From Roseomonas sp. (GTDB lineage: Bacteria; Pseudomonadota; Alphaproteobacteria; Acetobacterales; Acetobacteraceae): a stretch of 64,000 bases of DNA. Positions 26,310-36,346 of the stretch are shown here, piece by piece (within the stretch, counting starts at the first letter, position 1; each line of letters starts with the position of its first letter). The translations under genes were made by a program, and so were the position numbers. Location of the stretch: NCBI GenBank assembly GCA_031180725.1, contig JAPSLO010000010.1, positions 124,001-188,000 of the forward strand, in the 5' to 3' direction. The notes below the pieces were generated by a model. That model was not told where the DNA came from and did not search any database. It saw only the letters and a list, made by a program, of their open reading frames with translations.

Positions 26310-26314
26310 TGCGA

Positions 26315-27229
26315 TCAAGGACGAAGGGCGCGGTGCTGGCCGATCAGCCGATCGGCCACGTAGTCGGCGAAGAGCCGGCTGCGCAGCGGCATCCGCCGGT
26401 GGGCGAACAGCACCCACATTGCCGGCGGGTCGCCATCGGCATAGACCGAGCGGTAGCCGGGCAGCAGCTCCACCAGCCGCCCCTCCGCGATGGCCCCGCG
26501 CACCAGGGAGTCCGACAGCCGCGCGACCCCCGCGCCGGAGAGCGCAAGCTCCCGCAGCATCAGCCAGCTATCCGCTGCAACCTGGGAGCGCACTGGTTGG
26601 CCGATGATGCCACCGCCCGCATCCTCGAAGCACCATTCGCCGGGCTCGCTGACGGTGTGGGTCAGGCAGCGATGCTGGGCGAGGTCGGCCGGCACCTGCG
26701 GCACGGGCCGGCGCATGAGATAGGCAGGTGCCGCGACCAGCCGGCGGCGATACTCGTAGAGCCGGCGCCCGACCAGATCGGCATCCGGCCGGCGCCCGGC
26801 ATGGATGGCGATGTCGCAGGCACCCTCGAGCAGCCGGATCGGCTCCAGTGCGATGGAGACGGAGATGCGGATCTCCGGCTGCAACTCGGCGAAGCCCGAG
26901 AGGATGTCGGGCAGATAGGCGGCAGCCGCGTAATCGTTGGTGGCGATGCGCACCAGCCCCGCTGCGCTGCCCTGCAGCGCGCCGATTTCGTCGCGGAGCT
27001 GCGTCCAATCCGCCACCGCTCCGCGAGCCCAGCGCAGCAGTACGGCGCCCGCCTCGGTCGGTGCCAGGATGCGTGTGGTGCGCAGCAGCAGGCGCGCGCC
27101 GACCTCCGCCTCCAGCGCGGCGACGCGACGGCTGGCGAGCGAGGGTGAGATCCCGATGAGCCGCGCCGCGGCGGCGATGCTGCCCTGGTCGGCCGCCGCG
27201 ACGAACAGGCGGAGCGCATCAAGGTCCAT
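26315..27229 (-). CDS. LysR-family transcriptional regulator
   Basis: A 304-residue regulator. The N-terminal winged helix-turn-helix is MDLDALRLFVAAADQGSIAAAARLIGISPSLASRRVAALE; the effector domain begins near LVRIATNDYAAAAYLPDIL and resembles the CrgA/DmlR branch. The start at 27229 is chosen by family fit over longer frames. It precedes the hyu operon in the same direction and is divergent from a truncated IclR-type gene. Control of hyuA-hyuB-tctC-fah is the simplest inference. Confidence 0.9.
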   Translation of the reverse strand: MDLDALRLFVAAADQGSIAAAARLIGISPSLASRRVAALEAEVGARLLLRTTRILAPTEAGAVLLRWARGAVADWTQLRDEIGALQGSAAGLVRIATNDYAAAAYLPDILSGFAELQPEIRISVSIALEPIRLLEGACDIAIHAGRRPDADLVGRRLYEYRRRLVAAPAYLMRRPVPQVPADLAQHRCLTHTVSEPGEWCFEDAGGGIIGQPVRSQVAADSWLMLRELALSGAGVARLSDSLVRGAIAEGRLVELLPGYRSVYADGDPPAMWVLFAHRRMPLRSRLFADYVADRLIGQHRALRP

Positions 27230-27384
27230 CGGCAGACCATCGGCGATGGACCAGTCCGGGAGCAAGAGGCGCGCGGCCGCCCGCTGTGCGGCCCCTGTAT
27301 GCTCGCCGTCGTGCCCCGCCCCGACCGCCCCGGCCGCAAGCAGCTTCACCATGCCCGTGGCGCCTGCCCCGAGCGGGCCGCAAG

Positions 27385-27801
27385 GTGACGGAGAAGCCGG
27401 GCGGCAGTGTCGGCCGCATCTTCGAGGTCATCGACCTCATCTTGGCAGAGCTGCCGCTCATCCGGGCGGAGGACGTGATAAAGCGGCTCGGTTATAGCAA
27501 GTCCGCCAGCTACCGCGACTTGAAGAGGCCCTGCGATGTCGGCCTGCTGGCGCAGGCGGGCGGCGGGCTCTGGTCGCTCGGACCGCGCATCGTGGAGCTC
27601 GAGCGGCTGATGTACCGGACGGCCTCCGTGCTGCAGGCCGGCCAGCGGCACATGGCGGACCTGGCGCCGCCGCATCCGGCAACCAATTGGATGTTCGGTA
27701 TTCCCAGTATGTGGAAGCTTGAAGGCCCGCGGGAGGAGATCCATGCCGTGGACCCTCCGTGCGCCTTCCGCCCGCTTTTGGGAGGAAGAAGCGCATGCTG
27801 A
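27385..27801 (+). pseudogene. Truncated IclR-type regulator (DNA-binding part only)
   Basis: From GTG 27385 the frame reads VGRIFEVIDLILAELPLIRAEDVIKRLGYSKSASYRDLKR and GLLAQAGGGLWSLGPRIVELERLM, an IclR-like winged-helix domain. After about residue 90 the similarity ends and the frame runs into unrelated sequence, so the effector-binding domain is lost. The rest up to 28007, including an open frame at 27759-28007, shows nothing recognisable. Confidence 0.6.
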
Positions 27802-28007
27802 CGATCCAGCCGACAGGCCGGCACACCCGACCGCCGACTCCATCATCATCCAGCGGTTCGATGCCCGAAGCCGAGGACCTCGCCCGCTACGAATGGAGGG
27901 TCCTTCGAGAAGAAGAAATGCGCTGGGCCGCCGAGAACGAAGGCCCAGCCACGATGCTGGAGGGCGGTTCGGGGAACGTCACCGCAGCTCGTGCTATGCC
28001 GCTCTGA

Positions 28008-29009
28008 TCATCCGACGCCGGACAGAGTCAACTCCTGAACGCGGTGGCAACGGGCCATGTGGCCATCGCCGGTTTCGATCAACTCCGGCACCTCGACGCG
28101 GCAGCGGTCGACAGCATAGGGGCAGCGCGGATGAAAGGCGCAGCCCGGTGGCGGATCTGCCGGGTCCGCGACCTCGCCCTGGAGGACGATCCGCTCGGAA
28201 CGGAGGCGCGGATCCGGCTTTGGGACGGCGGATAGCAGAGCCTCTGTATAGGGATGGCGGGGCTTGCTAAAGAGCCGCCGAGTGGGCGCAACCTCAACAA
28301 TCCGGCCGACATACATCACGGCCACACGATCGCTCATGTGCTTCACCACACTGAGATCGTGCGCGACGAAGAGGTAGGACAGCCCGAGCCGGTCCTGCAG
28401 CTCCAGCAGCAGGTTAACGATTTGAGCTTGCACTGAAACGTCCAGAGCGGAAACCGGCTCGTCCGCGACGATCAGCTTCGGATCGAGGGCAAGCGCACGC
28501 GCGATCCCAACCCGCTGCCGTTGTCCGCCGCTGAAGGCGTGCGGGAAGCGGCTGTACGCGGCGCGTGGCAGCTTCACCAGTTCGAGCAGTTGCAGGACCC
28601 GATCGCGCCGGTCCGCGGCCGTGCCGACATTGTTCACCAACAGCGGTTCGGCGATGATGTCGCCAACCGTCATGCGGGGATTCAGCGATGCATGCGGGTC
28701 CTGGAAGATCATCTGCATATGGCGTCGTACGCTGCGGAGGCGCGAACGCGGAAGGGTGACCAGATCCACGGGCGGCGCATCGCCCGGCGCAAAGCGGATC
28801 TCGCCCGATGTCGCATCCAGCGCGCGCATGATGCACCGGGAAACTGTGGTCTTGCCGCAGCCACTTTCTCCCACCAGCGACAGCGTTTCGCCGCGGGCGA
28901 TCTGGAAGCTGACGCCATCGACGGCGCGCACCTCTCCCACGCGCCTCTGCAGAAGGCCGCGCCGGATGGCGTAGTACTTCCGGAGGTCCTTAACCTCGAG
29001 CAGCGTCAT
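28008..29009 (-). CDS. Oligopeptide-type ABC transporter ATP-binding protein (DppF/OppF type)
   Basis: A 333-residue ATPase. Walker A GESGCGKT is at 47-54, the signature is [15 protein letters not shown] and Walker [13 protein letters not shown]; the C-terminal oligopeptide extension ends with the Fe-S-like [14 protein letters not shown] pattern. ATG 29009 overlaps the preceding stop by one base (TGATG). Last gene of the transporter operon; it forms a heterodimer with the other ATPase at the membrane. Confidence 0.93.
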   Translation of the reverse strand: MTLLEVKDLRKYYAIRRGLLQRRVGEVRAVDGVSFQIARGETLSLVGESGCGKTTVSRCIMRALDATSGEIRFAPGDAPPVDLVTLPRSRLRSVRRHMQMIFQDPHASLNPRMTVGDIIAEPLLVNNVGTAADRRDRVLQLLELVKLPRAAYSRFPHAFSGGQRQRVGIARALALDPKLIVADEPVSALDVSVQAQIVNLLLELQDRLGLSYLFVAHDLSVVKHMSDRVAVMYVGRIVEVAPTRRLFSKPRHPYTEALLSAVPKPDPRLRSERIVLQGEVADPADPPPGCAFHPRCPYAVDRCRVEVPELIETGDGHMARCHRVQELTLSGVG

Positions 29010-30010
29010 CAGGTGTGCTCCGCTGCGTAGCAGCGGACGCATCCGCCATCGGCCGTGGCCGTCTCGGCAGGCATCGCCGCCTCGCAGGTGGCAGGGATGT
29101 GATCGGGGCAGCGTGGATGGAAGGGGCAGCCCGAGGGACGCTGATAAGGATGCGGCACAGATCCGCTGATCGTTGCCAACGGTGTGCGCGGCTCGGCCAA
29201 TACGCTCGGAATCGAACGCAGCAGAAGGCGGGTGTAGGGATGCCGGGGAGCGTGGAAGATCTGATCCACCGGCCCACGCTCCACGATGCGGCCGAGGTAC
29301 ATAACAGCGACCTCGTCGGCCATCTCCGCAATCACGCCCATGTCGTGGGTGATGAGGATTAGCGCCAGGTTCTTCTCGCGCTGCAGCCGCCGCATCAGAT
29401 TGAGGATCTGTGCCTGGGTGGTGACGTCGAGCGCCGTGGTCGGCTCATCTGCGATCAGGATGTCCGGGTCGCCAGCTAGGGCGACGGCGATCATCACACG
29501 CTGCCGCAGGCCGCCGCTGAGCTGGAATGGGTATTCGTCCACACGGCGCTCCGGCCGAGGAATGCCGACATCGCGCAGCAACTCGATGGCGCGCGCATGC
29601 GCCGCCGCGCGCGATAGCCCCTGATGTTCGCGCACCACCTCCGCGATCTGGTTGCCGACCGTGTAGTTCACGCTGAGCGAAGTCATCGGCTCCTGGAAGA
29701 CCAGGCCGATGCGGCCGCCGCGGATGGCGCGCATCCGCCTCGAATTTGCCGGCAATGCGGTGAGATCGATGGGCGGCTCGCCACGCCGGCCATCCAGATT
29801 GATCCGGCCGGAGACGATCCGGCCGGGGCGGTCGACAATGCGCAGAATGGATCGCGCCGTGACGCTCTTGCCGCAGCCGCTCTCGCCGACCAGCCCCAGG
29901 GTACGCCCACGATGAACCTCGAAGCTCACGCCCTCCAGCGCACGCAGGATGCCCTCATCTTGGTGGAAGTGCACCACCAGGTCCTGCACGGACAGCAGCG
30001 CTCCGCTCAT
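29009..30010 (-). CDS. Oligopeptide-type ABC transporter ATP-binding protein (DppD/OppD type)
   Basis: A 333-residue ATPase partner. Walker A is GESGCGKS, the signature [21 protein letters not shown] and Walker [13 protein letters not shown]; the C-terminal [16 protein letters not shown] region is typical of OppD/DppD. ATG 30010 overlaps the permease stop by four bases (ATGA), choosing this start over a longer frame. Confidence 0.93.
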   Translation of the reverse strand: MSGALLSVQDLVVHFHQDEGILRALEGVSFEVHRGRTLGLVGESGCGKSVTARSILRIVDRPGRIVSGRINLDGRRGEPPIDLTALPANSRRMRAIRGGRIGLVFQEPMTSLSVNYTVGNQIAEVVREHQGLSRAAAHARAIELLRDVGIPRPERRVDEYPFQLSGGLRQRVMIAVALAGDPDILIADEPTTALDVTTQAQILNLMRRLQREKNLALILITHDMGVIAEMADEVAVMYLGRIVERGPVDQIFHAPRHPYTRLLLRSIPSVLAEPRTPLATISGSVPHPYQRPSGCPFHPRCPDHIPATCEAAMPAETATADGGCVRCYAAEHT

Positions 30011-31116
30011 CCGTAGGGATCCGCCGCGTCTCGAAGCCCGTCCCCGAGGAAGTTGAAGGCGAGGATCGCGACGATCACCGGGACGGCCGAGCACAGCAGC
30101 CAGGGCGCGAGCGCCAGGGACTGCACGCTTTGCGCATCCTGCAGCAGGATGCCCCAGCTAATCGCGGGTGGGCGAAGCCCCAGCCCCAGGAAGCTCAAGG
30201 ACGTCTCGCTGATGATCATGGCCGGAAGCGCCAAGCTGGTGGCCGCAATGATGTGGCTGAAGAAGGAGGGCAGCATGTGCCGGAAGATGATCCGTCCGCG
30301 ACTGGCGCCTGCCAGTTCCGCCGCCAGGATGAAGTCCTCCGTGCGCAACGCCATGAAGCGGCCCCGGACAACGCGCGCCAGGTCCGTCCAGCCGATTAGC
30401 GAGATGATGAGGGTGATGGCGAAATACACCTGCAGCACGCTCCAGTCGGCCGGCAGCGACGCGGCAAGCCCCATCCAGAGCGGAATGGTAGGGACCGAGC
30501 GGAGAAGCTCGATCAGCCTCTGGATAATGGTGTCGACGGTGCCGCCATAGAGGCCCGAAATGCCACCGAGCAGCACGCCGAGCACCAGGCTGACGCCGAC
30601 GCCAGCCAGGCCGATAGACAGCGAGATACGGGTGGCCACGATTAGGCGCGACCACAGGTCGCGGCCTAACTGGTCAGTGCCGAGCAGGAAAATGCCGTCG
30701 ACAGGTCCCGCATCCTCCACGCTGAACAGGTGGATGTTAGTCGGGATGAGACCGAGCAGGTTATAATCGTAGCCACGGCCCAGGAATCGGATCGGCAGCT
30801 TGCGCTCGGGGTCTGGCGCGTAGCGCAGCCGGAAGGTGCGGGGATCGCGGATGCCCTTCAGCCCATAGACATGTGGGCGGAACTTTCCGTCGTCGAAGAG
30901 ATGGATGGCTTGCGGCGGAATGAAGCTGCGCCGCGCGTCGGTGGCGTGCGGGTCCGAGGTGGCAAGGAAATCCGCCAGGACGACGACGAGGTAGAAGAGC
31001 AGGATGATGACGCCGCTGACGAGCGCGACCTTGTGCTTGCGGAAGCGCCACCAGGTGAGCTGGAGCTGCGTGGCGTGGCTGATCCGCTCTTCCGCGGTGA
31101 GGACGGTGACGGACAT
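30007..31116 (-). CDS. ABC transporter permease, OppC/DppC type with large periplasmic loop
   Basis: A 369-residue inner-membrane permease. The N-terminal helix VSGVIILLFYLVVVLADFLA is followed by a loop of about 130 residues before the transport core (GTDQLGRDLWSRLI, then about five helices). The EAA motif is ELAGASRGRIIFRHMLP. The long loop is unlike plain DppC (about 300 residues) and recalls YejE-type permeases for larger peptides. TGATG links it to dppB. Confidence 0.9.
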   Translation of the reverse strand: MSVTVLTAEERISHATQLQLTWWRFRKHKVALVSGVIILLFYLVVVLADFLATSDPHATDARRSFIPPQAIHLFDDGKFRPHVYGLKGIRDPRTFRLRYAPDPERKLPIRFLGRGYDYNLLGLIPTNIHLFSVEDAGPVDGIFLLGTDQLGRDLWSRLIVATRISLSIGLAGVGVSLVLGVLLGGISGLYGGTVDTIIQRLIELLRSVPTIPLWMGLAASLPADWSVLQVYFAITLIISLIGWTDLARVVRGRFMALRTEDFILAAELAGASRGRIIFRHMLPSFFSHIIAATSLALPAMIISETSLSFLGLGLRPPAISWGILLQDAQSVQSLALAPWLLCSAVPVIVAILAFNFLGDGLRDAADPYG

Positions 31117-32105
31117 CAGTGGATCTGGAAACGAATGCGGGGATCGATCCACATGAGCAGCAGATCGGAGACGAAGGTGCCGATGACCGTGAGCACGCCG
31201 AGAAGCAGCACGATGGTGCCGGCCAGGAACATGTCCTGCGCTACCAGGGCGCGCAGCAGCAGGGGGCCTACCGTTGGCAGCGCCAGAACCAGAGAGATGA
31301 TGATGCTGCCCGACACAATATGCGGGAAGATGTAGCCGACCGAGCTGGCGAAGGGGTTTAGCGCGACACGTACCGGGTATTTCATGATGACGCGCCACTC
31401 CGGAAGGCCCTTGGCGCGCGCTGTTACGACGTAAGGCATGCGCAGCTCGTCAAGCAGATTCGCGCGCATGATGCGGATCAGATAGGCCGTGCCAGCCGTG
31501 GCAAGCACGATGGTCGGCAAAATCATATGAGTCAGCAGGTCAAGGAACTTGGCCCAGCTCCACGGAGCCTGTTCGAATTCGGGGGAGAACAGTCCGCCGA
31601 CGCTCAAGCCGAACATGGTGTAGCCGAGATACATCAGGATCAGCGCGAGAAGGAAGTTCGGAACGGCCAACCCGATGAAGCCGACCAGGGTGAAGAGATA
31701 ATCACCGGCCGAGTACTGCCGAACGGCGGAGTAAATGCCGATCGGCAAGGCCAGGCCCCAGGTGACGATCAGCGCCGCGACGGAGATGGCCAAGGTCAGC
31801 CATAGCCGGTCGCCGATCACGTCCACCACCGGCCGGCGCCACTCCATCGAGTAACCGAAGTCGCCGACGACCATGCGACTGAGCCATTTGAAGTACTGGA
31901 CATGCATGGGCTGGCCGAGCCCGTACATCTCCCGCAGAGAGGCGACCTCGTCCAGAGAGACCGTACTGCCGCTCGAGCTGAGCTGGGCGATATAGGCATC
32001 CGCAAAATCGCCGGGCGGCAGCTGGATGATGATGAAGGTCAGGACGGAGATCGACCAGATCGTCACCAGTGCGAGCGCAAGTCGGCGCAGACAATAAGCC
32101 AACAT
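31116..32105 (-). CDS. ABC transporter permease, OppB/DppB type
   Basis: A 329-residue inner-membrane permease with six predicted helices. The first is LALALVTIWSISVLTFIII, and the EAA loop is TARAKGLPEWRVIMKYPVRVALNP. An insertion with GGLFSPEFEQAPWSWAKFLD lies before the EAA region, as in OppB relatives. It pairs with the OppC-type subunit and starts three bases after the receptor gene. Confidence 0.92.
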   Translation of the reverse strand: MLAYCLRRLALALVTIWSISVLTFIIIQLPPGDFADAYIAQLSSSGSTVSLDEVASLREMYGLGQPMHVQYFKWLSRMVVGDFGYSMEWRRPVVDVIGDRLWLTLAISVAALIVTWGLALPIGIYSAVRQYSAGDYLFTLVGFIGLAVPNFLLALILMYLGYTMFGLSVGGLFSPEFEQAPWSWAKFLDLLTHMILPTIVLATAGTAYLIRIMRANLLDELRMPYVVTARAKGLPEWRVIMKYPVRVALNPFASSVGYIFPHIVSGSIIISLVLALPTVGPLLLRALVAQDMFLAGTIVLLLGVLTVIGTFVSDLLLMWIDPRIRFQIH

Positions 32106-32108
32106 GGC

Positions 32109-34127
32109 TCAGCGGAAGAACCATTGCTGCGGATAGGCGGAATTCGGCGTCCGGCAGTGATTGGCAATACAAGAGCGGCGCGGCACGTTGACAAGCCGGT
32201 TGCTGGTGAGCTGCACGCCGAAGGAGCCAGGCGAAACGCCGACGACGCCGATCGACCAGACCTGATCCACCGCGATGCGCCAGATTTCCTGCGCCGCGGC
32301 GTTGCGCTGTTCCTCAGGCAAGCTGGCGGCCGAACGGTACAGTTCTTGCGCCCGCAGGATCATCGGATCCTCAGGCCGGCGGCCGCGCGCGCCATTCGAG
32401 GCAAACCATTCCGCGTAGGCCGGCCCATTTGCCGAATTGATCGGATCCACAGCCAGCACATATGCCGGCACCAGGAACAACTTTTCCGAGCCCGAATTGC
32501 TCCAGGGGAAGATGTGATGCTGGTTGTTCTGCACCCGGGTATAGGCCAGCGTGCGCTCCGTCTCCTTCACGTCGAGGAAGATGCCGATGCGGCGGAGCTG
32601 CTGGGCGATCATCTCGAGTTGCCGCGGATAGGGCTGCAGCGCCTGCACCGCCAACACCTCGAGCACCAGCCTCTGGCCATTGTCGGTCCGCAACCGGAAG
32701 CCGGCGGAGTCCTTGCGCGAAAGGCCGATGCTGTCGAGCATCTGGTTCGCCCGGGCCACATCCAGAGTGGCCCAGCGCCGGCGCCACTCGGCTCCGGGAT
32801 TCTCTGGTGAGGATTCGGCGACGACGACGGAGCCCGGCGTGCCGAGCCCGAGCCAGAAGGTTTCGTTCAGCTGGTCCCGGTCGATACCCAGCGACAGGGC
32901 GCGGCGGAAGTCGACATTGCTGAGCCACTTCCCGATCTCAGGGTCGGCAGTATAGCTGGTGTTGAGATGCAGCGCGAGGTCGGCGCCATAGGTCGCCAGG
33001 TTGATGTCGATGCGGTAGTTACCGCGGTCCCGATTCTCCAGCAGCACCGGCAGGTTGGCGAGCTGCAGATGGCGGGCCTGGTAGTCGAATGCGCCGGAGA
33101 TGGCACGGAGGTTGATCACCTCCATGTTCTCGGCCAAGGACAAAGACACGCGATCGATATAGGGTAGCTGGTTCCCCTCGGTATCTACCATCCAGTAGTA
33201 GGGATTCCGCTCCATCACCCAGTTTGGTGTGTTGATCGGGCTGACGGTGCGCCAGGGGCCAAGCGTCGGCAGGGCAGGATTAAGCTGCCAGTCCTTGATG
33301 AAGTGCAGGTACTGCACCCAGTTCTCGTAGCCTGCGGCGCGCGCGCGGCGATTGACCTCTTCCTCCGAGGAATATTTAGGCAGGAATTGCCGAAGATAAG
33401 CGGAGGGCGCATAGCCGCCGTAGGTGAGGCCATTCGACTGCCGGTAGGACTGGCCGCCGAGGCCGGCTTGCGCGCCGAGCTGCTCCACGACGAGGAAGTT
33501 CGGCGCGTCGAACTCGAAGGCGACCGTTGTTTCGTCGAGCTTAATCACACGTCCCGGCTTGCCGTCCACCTGCAGTTCCGGCATGGGCGCGCGGACGATG
33601 GCGCGGTTCTGGTAGAGGTCCTCGAACCAGAAGACGAAATCGTCCGCCGTGAAGGGTGATCCGTCGGACCAGCGCATGCCGCGACGCAGGTGCAGCGTAG
33701 TGCGCCTGCCGTCGGCGCTAACTTCCCAGGCGCGGGCGACGCTCGGCACCTGACGCGCTCCGACCATGTCCCAGGACATCATCATGTCCGAGGCATTGAT
33801 GCGGTTGCCGTTCTCGCCATCGCCGGGGCCGTTGAAGGCACCCCGCCAGGTTCCGCCGTAGCGCCCGATCTCACGCAGCGGCTGCAGCACCAGCGGCTCG
33901 GCCGGCACGCGCTGTTCCACCGGCGGCAGCGTGCCGGCGCGCACGCGCTCCGCCAGCATCGGCGCCTCGCGGAACTGCCGCGGAATGCGCGCGGGGTCGG
34001 TGACGATCTGCGCACCCTCCGGTTCGCTGACGAGGCCAGAGGCGCTGAGATTAGAGGGCTGCGCCGCGGCCGTTTCAGCCAGAAGCAGGCTCAGAAGGCC
34101 GGCAGCAAACACTGCACGAATGCGCAT
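32109..34127 (-). CDS. ABC transporter periplasmic substrate-binding protein (SBP_bac_5)
   Basis: A 672-residue peptide/solute receptor. Residues 1-22 are a Sec signal peptide (LLSLLLAETAAAQ). The core contains TTLHLRRGMRWSDGSPFTADDFVFWFEDL and NVDFRRALSLGIDRDQLNETF, the hallmarks of family 5 binding proteins. At 672 residues it is larger than DppA (about 535), fitting the large-loop permease. It lies 35 bases after the aldolase gene, so aldolase, receptor, two permeases and two ATPases form one operon. Confidence 0.92.
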   Translation of the reverse strand: MRIRAVFAAGLLSLLLAETAAAQPSNLSASGLVSEPEGAQIVTDPARIPRQFREAPMLAERVRAGTLPPVEQRVPAEPLVLQPLREIGRYGGTWRGAFNGPGDGENGNRINASDMMMSWDMVGARQVPSVARAWEVSADGRRTTLHLRRGMRWSDGSPFTADDFVFWFEDLYQNRAIVRAPMPELQVDGKPGRVIKLDETTVAFEFDAPNFLVVEQLGAQAGLGGQSYRQSNGLTYGGYAPSAYLRQFLPKYSSEEEVNRRARAAGYENWVQYLHFIKDWQLNPALPTLGPWRTVSPINTPNWVMERNPYYWMVDTEGNQLPYIDRVSLSLAENMEVINLRAISGAFDYQARHLQLANLPVLLENRDRGNYRIDINLATYGADLALHLNTSYTADPEIGKWLSNVDFRRALSLGIDRDQLNETFWLGLGTPGSVVVAESSPENPGAEWRRRWATLDVARANQMLDSIGLSRKDSAGFRLRTDNGQRLVLEVLAVQALQPYPRQLEMIAQQLRRIGIFLDVKETERTLAYTRVQNNQHHIFPWSNSGSEKLFLVPAYVLAVDPINSANGPAYAEWFASNGARGRRPEDPMILRAQELYRSAASLPEEQRNAAAQEIWRIAVDQVWSIGVVGVSPGSFGVQLTSNRLVNVPRRSCIANHCRTPNSAYPQQWFFR

Positions 34128-34162
34128 CGTCGTGTCCTCCCCTCCGCCCGGCCGCGCCGCCG

Positions 34163-34963
34163 TCAGGCCCGAAGCTGTCGTAGTTCCTCGGCATGCGCTC
34201 GCGCTGCGCCGATCAGCAAGGCCATGTCAGTGTTGGCCGAGATATAGCGTGCGCCCAGCGCCACGAGCTTGCCCAGCAGCGTCAGGTCCGCCTTGATGCC
34301 GCCGACGGCGAGGTGCTTGCCATGCGCCTTACAGGCACGCGCCACCTCGGCATAGGCGTCCAGCACCTGCTGATGGCCGAGCTGACCGTGGATGCCGAGA
34401 TCGGCGCAGAGGTCGTTCGTGCCGATCATAATCATGTCGACCCCCGGCGTCGCCGCAATGCCCTCCGCCTGGCCGACCGCGTGGCTCGTCTCCAGCATCA
34501 CTGTAACCAGCGTCTCGGCATCGACGGCGGGTGCGGCGACAGTCGTGGGCACGGCGGCATAGCGCAGGAGGGGACCTGTGCCACCCATCGAGCGGTGCCC
34601 GCCCGGCGGAAAGCGCGTCGCCGCCGCAATGGCACGCGCCTCCTCCACCGACTGCACATGCGGCACGATCAGCCCCTGAGCGCCGCCATCCAGCACACGG
34701 CCCATGAAGGACGGGTCATGCGATGGCACGCGCACCAGCGGCGTGATGCCGGCGCTTAGAGCGTTGACGCAGATCTGTGCCGTCTCTCCCAGCGTCAGCT
34801 GGCTGTGTTCGAGATCAACGTTCAGCGCGTCGAAGCCGCAGGAGGCGGCGATGGTCGCGATATCCGCCGTGCGGGTCAACCGCACCATCATCCCAGTGAC
34901 GACTCGCCCTTCAGCCAACCGCCTCTTGGTGAGGTTGGCGACGGCGGGGCTGCTTTCCCCCAT
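34163..34963 (-). CDS. HpcH/HpaI-family class II aldolase
   Basis: A 266-residue metal-dependent aldolase of the 2,4-dihydroxyhept-2-enedioate/2-keto-3-deoxy-sugar-acid type. FDALNVDLEHSQLTLGE, GLIVPHVQSVEEARAIAAATRFPP and ETSHAVGQAEGIAATPGVDMIMIGTNDL match the family; the E of MLETSHAV and D of IMIGTNDL are in the metal/active-site region. It splits a hydroxy-oxo acid into pyruvate and an aldehyde. ATG 34963 has an AGAGGAAACG site. First gene of the ABC transporter operon. Confidence 0.88.
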   Translation of the reverse strand: MGESSPAVANLTKRRLAEGRVVTGMMVRLTRTADIATIAASCGFDALNVDLEHSQLTLGETAQICVNALSAGITPLVRVPSHDPSFMGRVLDGGAQGLIVPHVQSVEEARAIAAATRFPPGGHRSMGGTGPLLRYAAVPTTVAAPAVDAETLVTVMLETSHAVGQAEGIAATPGVDMIMIGTNDLCADLGIHGQLGHQQVLDAYAEVARACKAHGKHLAVGGIKADLTLLGKLVALGARYISANTDMALLIGAARAHAEELRQLRA

Positions 34964-35355
34964 GAACGTTTCCTCTGACGCTGGGCGGTATCTAGGCCGC
35001 CGAAGCACGACACTATCAGTAGATGCTTGGCATACTGGCAGCGCTCACCACGAGCGGCAAGCCTGTGTTGCAGGACTTGCCTTGGAGTGTTCGCGCTGCG
35101 CTGCAATGTCGACCTGCGCAAGTGGCAGGTGGTACCGCAAAGGTTGTGCGCGGGAAGGAGCCGGACGGCCGGGCCGGACACGAGCACCCCGTGCCCGGCC
35201 GCGTCGACTGCGACGGGCCGCTCGATGTGATCCGCCGGGCGGGGCGCGTCGTGCGACGCTACCTCTTCCGGGGCGGACCCGGTTGTGTCACGCTCGGTGG
35301 AAAATAACGCGCTGCGTCGCGGCTTCCGCCGTGGCGCGAGGGAGGAGGCAACGAC
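34964..35355. other. Divergent promoter region between aldolase and tctC genes
   Basis: About 390 bases separate two divergent operons. No convincing gene or strong palindrome was seen. Both promoters and a shared operator presumably lie here. Confidence 0.5.
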
Positions 35356-36333
35356 ATGCGCATAGCCCGCCGCCATCTCGCCGCGCTCGCGCTCGGCGGT
35401 GCCACACTGGCCCGGCCTGCCCCGGCGCAGCCGGCCTGGCCGAACAAGGCCGTCCGCATGATCGTCGGCTTCGCCCCGGGCGGCGCCACCGACATCCTCG
35501 CGCGTCTCATCGCAGCGCGGCTCCAGGCGGAGTTCGGCCAGGCGGTGGTGGTGGAGAACCGTGCAGGCGCCTCAGGGATTATTGGCACCGAGGTCGCCGC
35601 GCGGGCGGCGCCGGACGGCTACACGCTGCTGATGGGCTCGGTCACCACCCACGCCGTCAACGTGCCTATGTATGGCAACCGGCTCAGCTACGACCCGGTG
35701 AAGGATTTCGCGCCGATCAGCCGAATTGCCGCGGGCTACAACGTCCTCGTGGTGCATCCGTCCTTACCGGTCGGGAGCGTCGGCGAACTCGTGGCGCTGG
35801 CCAAGGCGCGGCCCGGCGCTTTGGCTTATGGCCATGGCGGCAACGGCACCTCGAGCCATCTGGCCGGGGAGATGTTCAAGGCCCGCGCTGGCGTCGACGT
35901 GCTGACCGTACCTTTCCGCAGCACCGCGCCGGCCACCGCCGCGCTGCTCGCGAACGAGACCCAGATCATGTTCGACACCTCCACCTCCGCCCTGCCGCTC
36001 GCGCGCCAGGGTCAGGTGAAGCTGTTGGCGACCTGCGCGCCGGAGCGCCGGCCCGGCATGCCCGAGGTGCCGGCGGTGGCCGAGACGCTGCCCGGCTTCC
36101 AGATGAACACCTGGAGTGGCCTCTTCGCCCCAGCGGGCACGCCTACCGCCATCATCGCCCGCGTCGATGTTGCCGCGCATAACGCCCTGCGTGACGCAGA
36201 GACGCTGGCGCGCTTCGAGCAGCTCGGCAATGAGCCCTTCTATGCCGGTCCTGATGAGTTCGCCAACTTCATCCGGGCCGAGATCGTCCAGTGGACCAAC
36301 GTCGTGCGCAACGCGCGCATCACGGCTGAATGA
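35356..36333 (+). CDS. Bug-family (TctC) periplasmic receptor
   Basis: A 325-residue receptor. A signal peptide ends near ARPAPAQ (25). MIVGFAPGGATDILARLIA and VVVENRAGASGIIGTE are the classic Bug motifs, and LAYGHGGNGTSSHLAGE is the second-domain pocket loop. It is 13 bases upstream of the RraA-like gene in the same direction, suggesting that the ligand is processed to an oxaloacetate-like or hydroxy-oxo acid. Confidence 0.92.
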   Translation: MRIARRHLAALALGGATLARPAPAQPAWPNKAVRMIVGFAPGGATDILARLIAARLQAEFGQAVVVENRAGASGIIGTEVAARAAPDGYTLLMGSVTTHAVNVPMYGNRLSYDPVKDFAPISRIAAGYNVLVVHPSLPVGSVGELVALAKARPGALAYGHGGNGTSSHLAGEMFKARAGVDVLTVPFRSTAPATAALLANETQIMFDTSTSALPLARQGQVKLLATCAPERRPGMPEVPAVAETLPGFQMNTWSGLFAPAGTPTAIIARVDVAAHNALRDAETLARFEQLGNEPFYAGPDEFANFIRAEIVQWTNVVRNARITAE

Positions 36334-36346
36334 ACAGGATGGGACG

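Noticed and set aside
27759-28007. 82-residue plus-strand open frame after the IclR fragment
   Set aside because: It ends next to the ABC operon's last stop, has no recognisable motif and no good start signal; not enough to call a gene.
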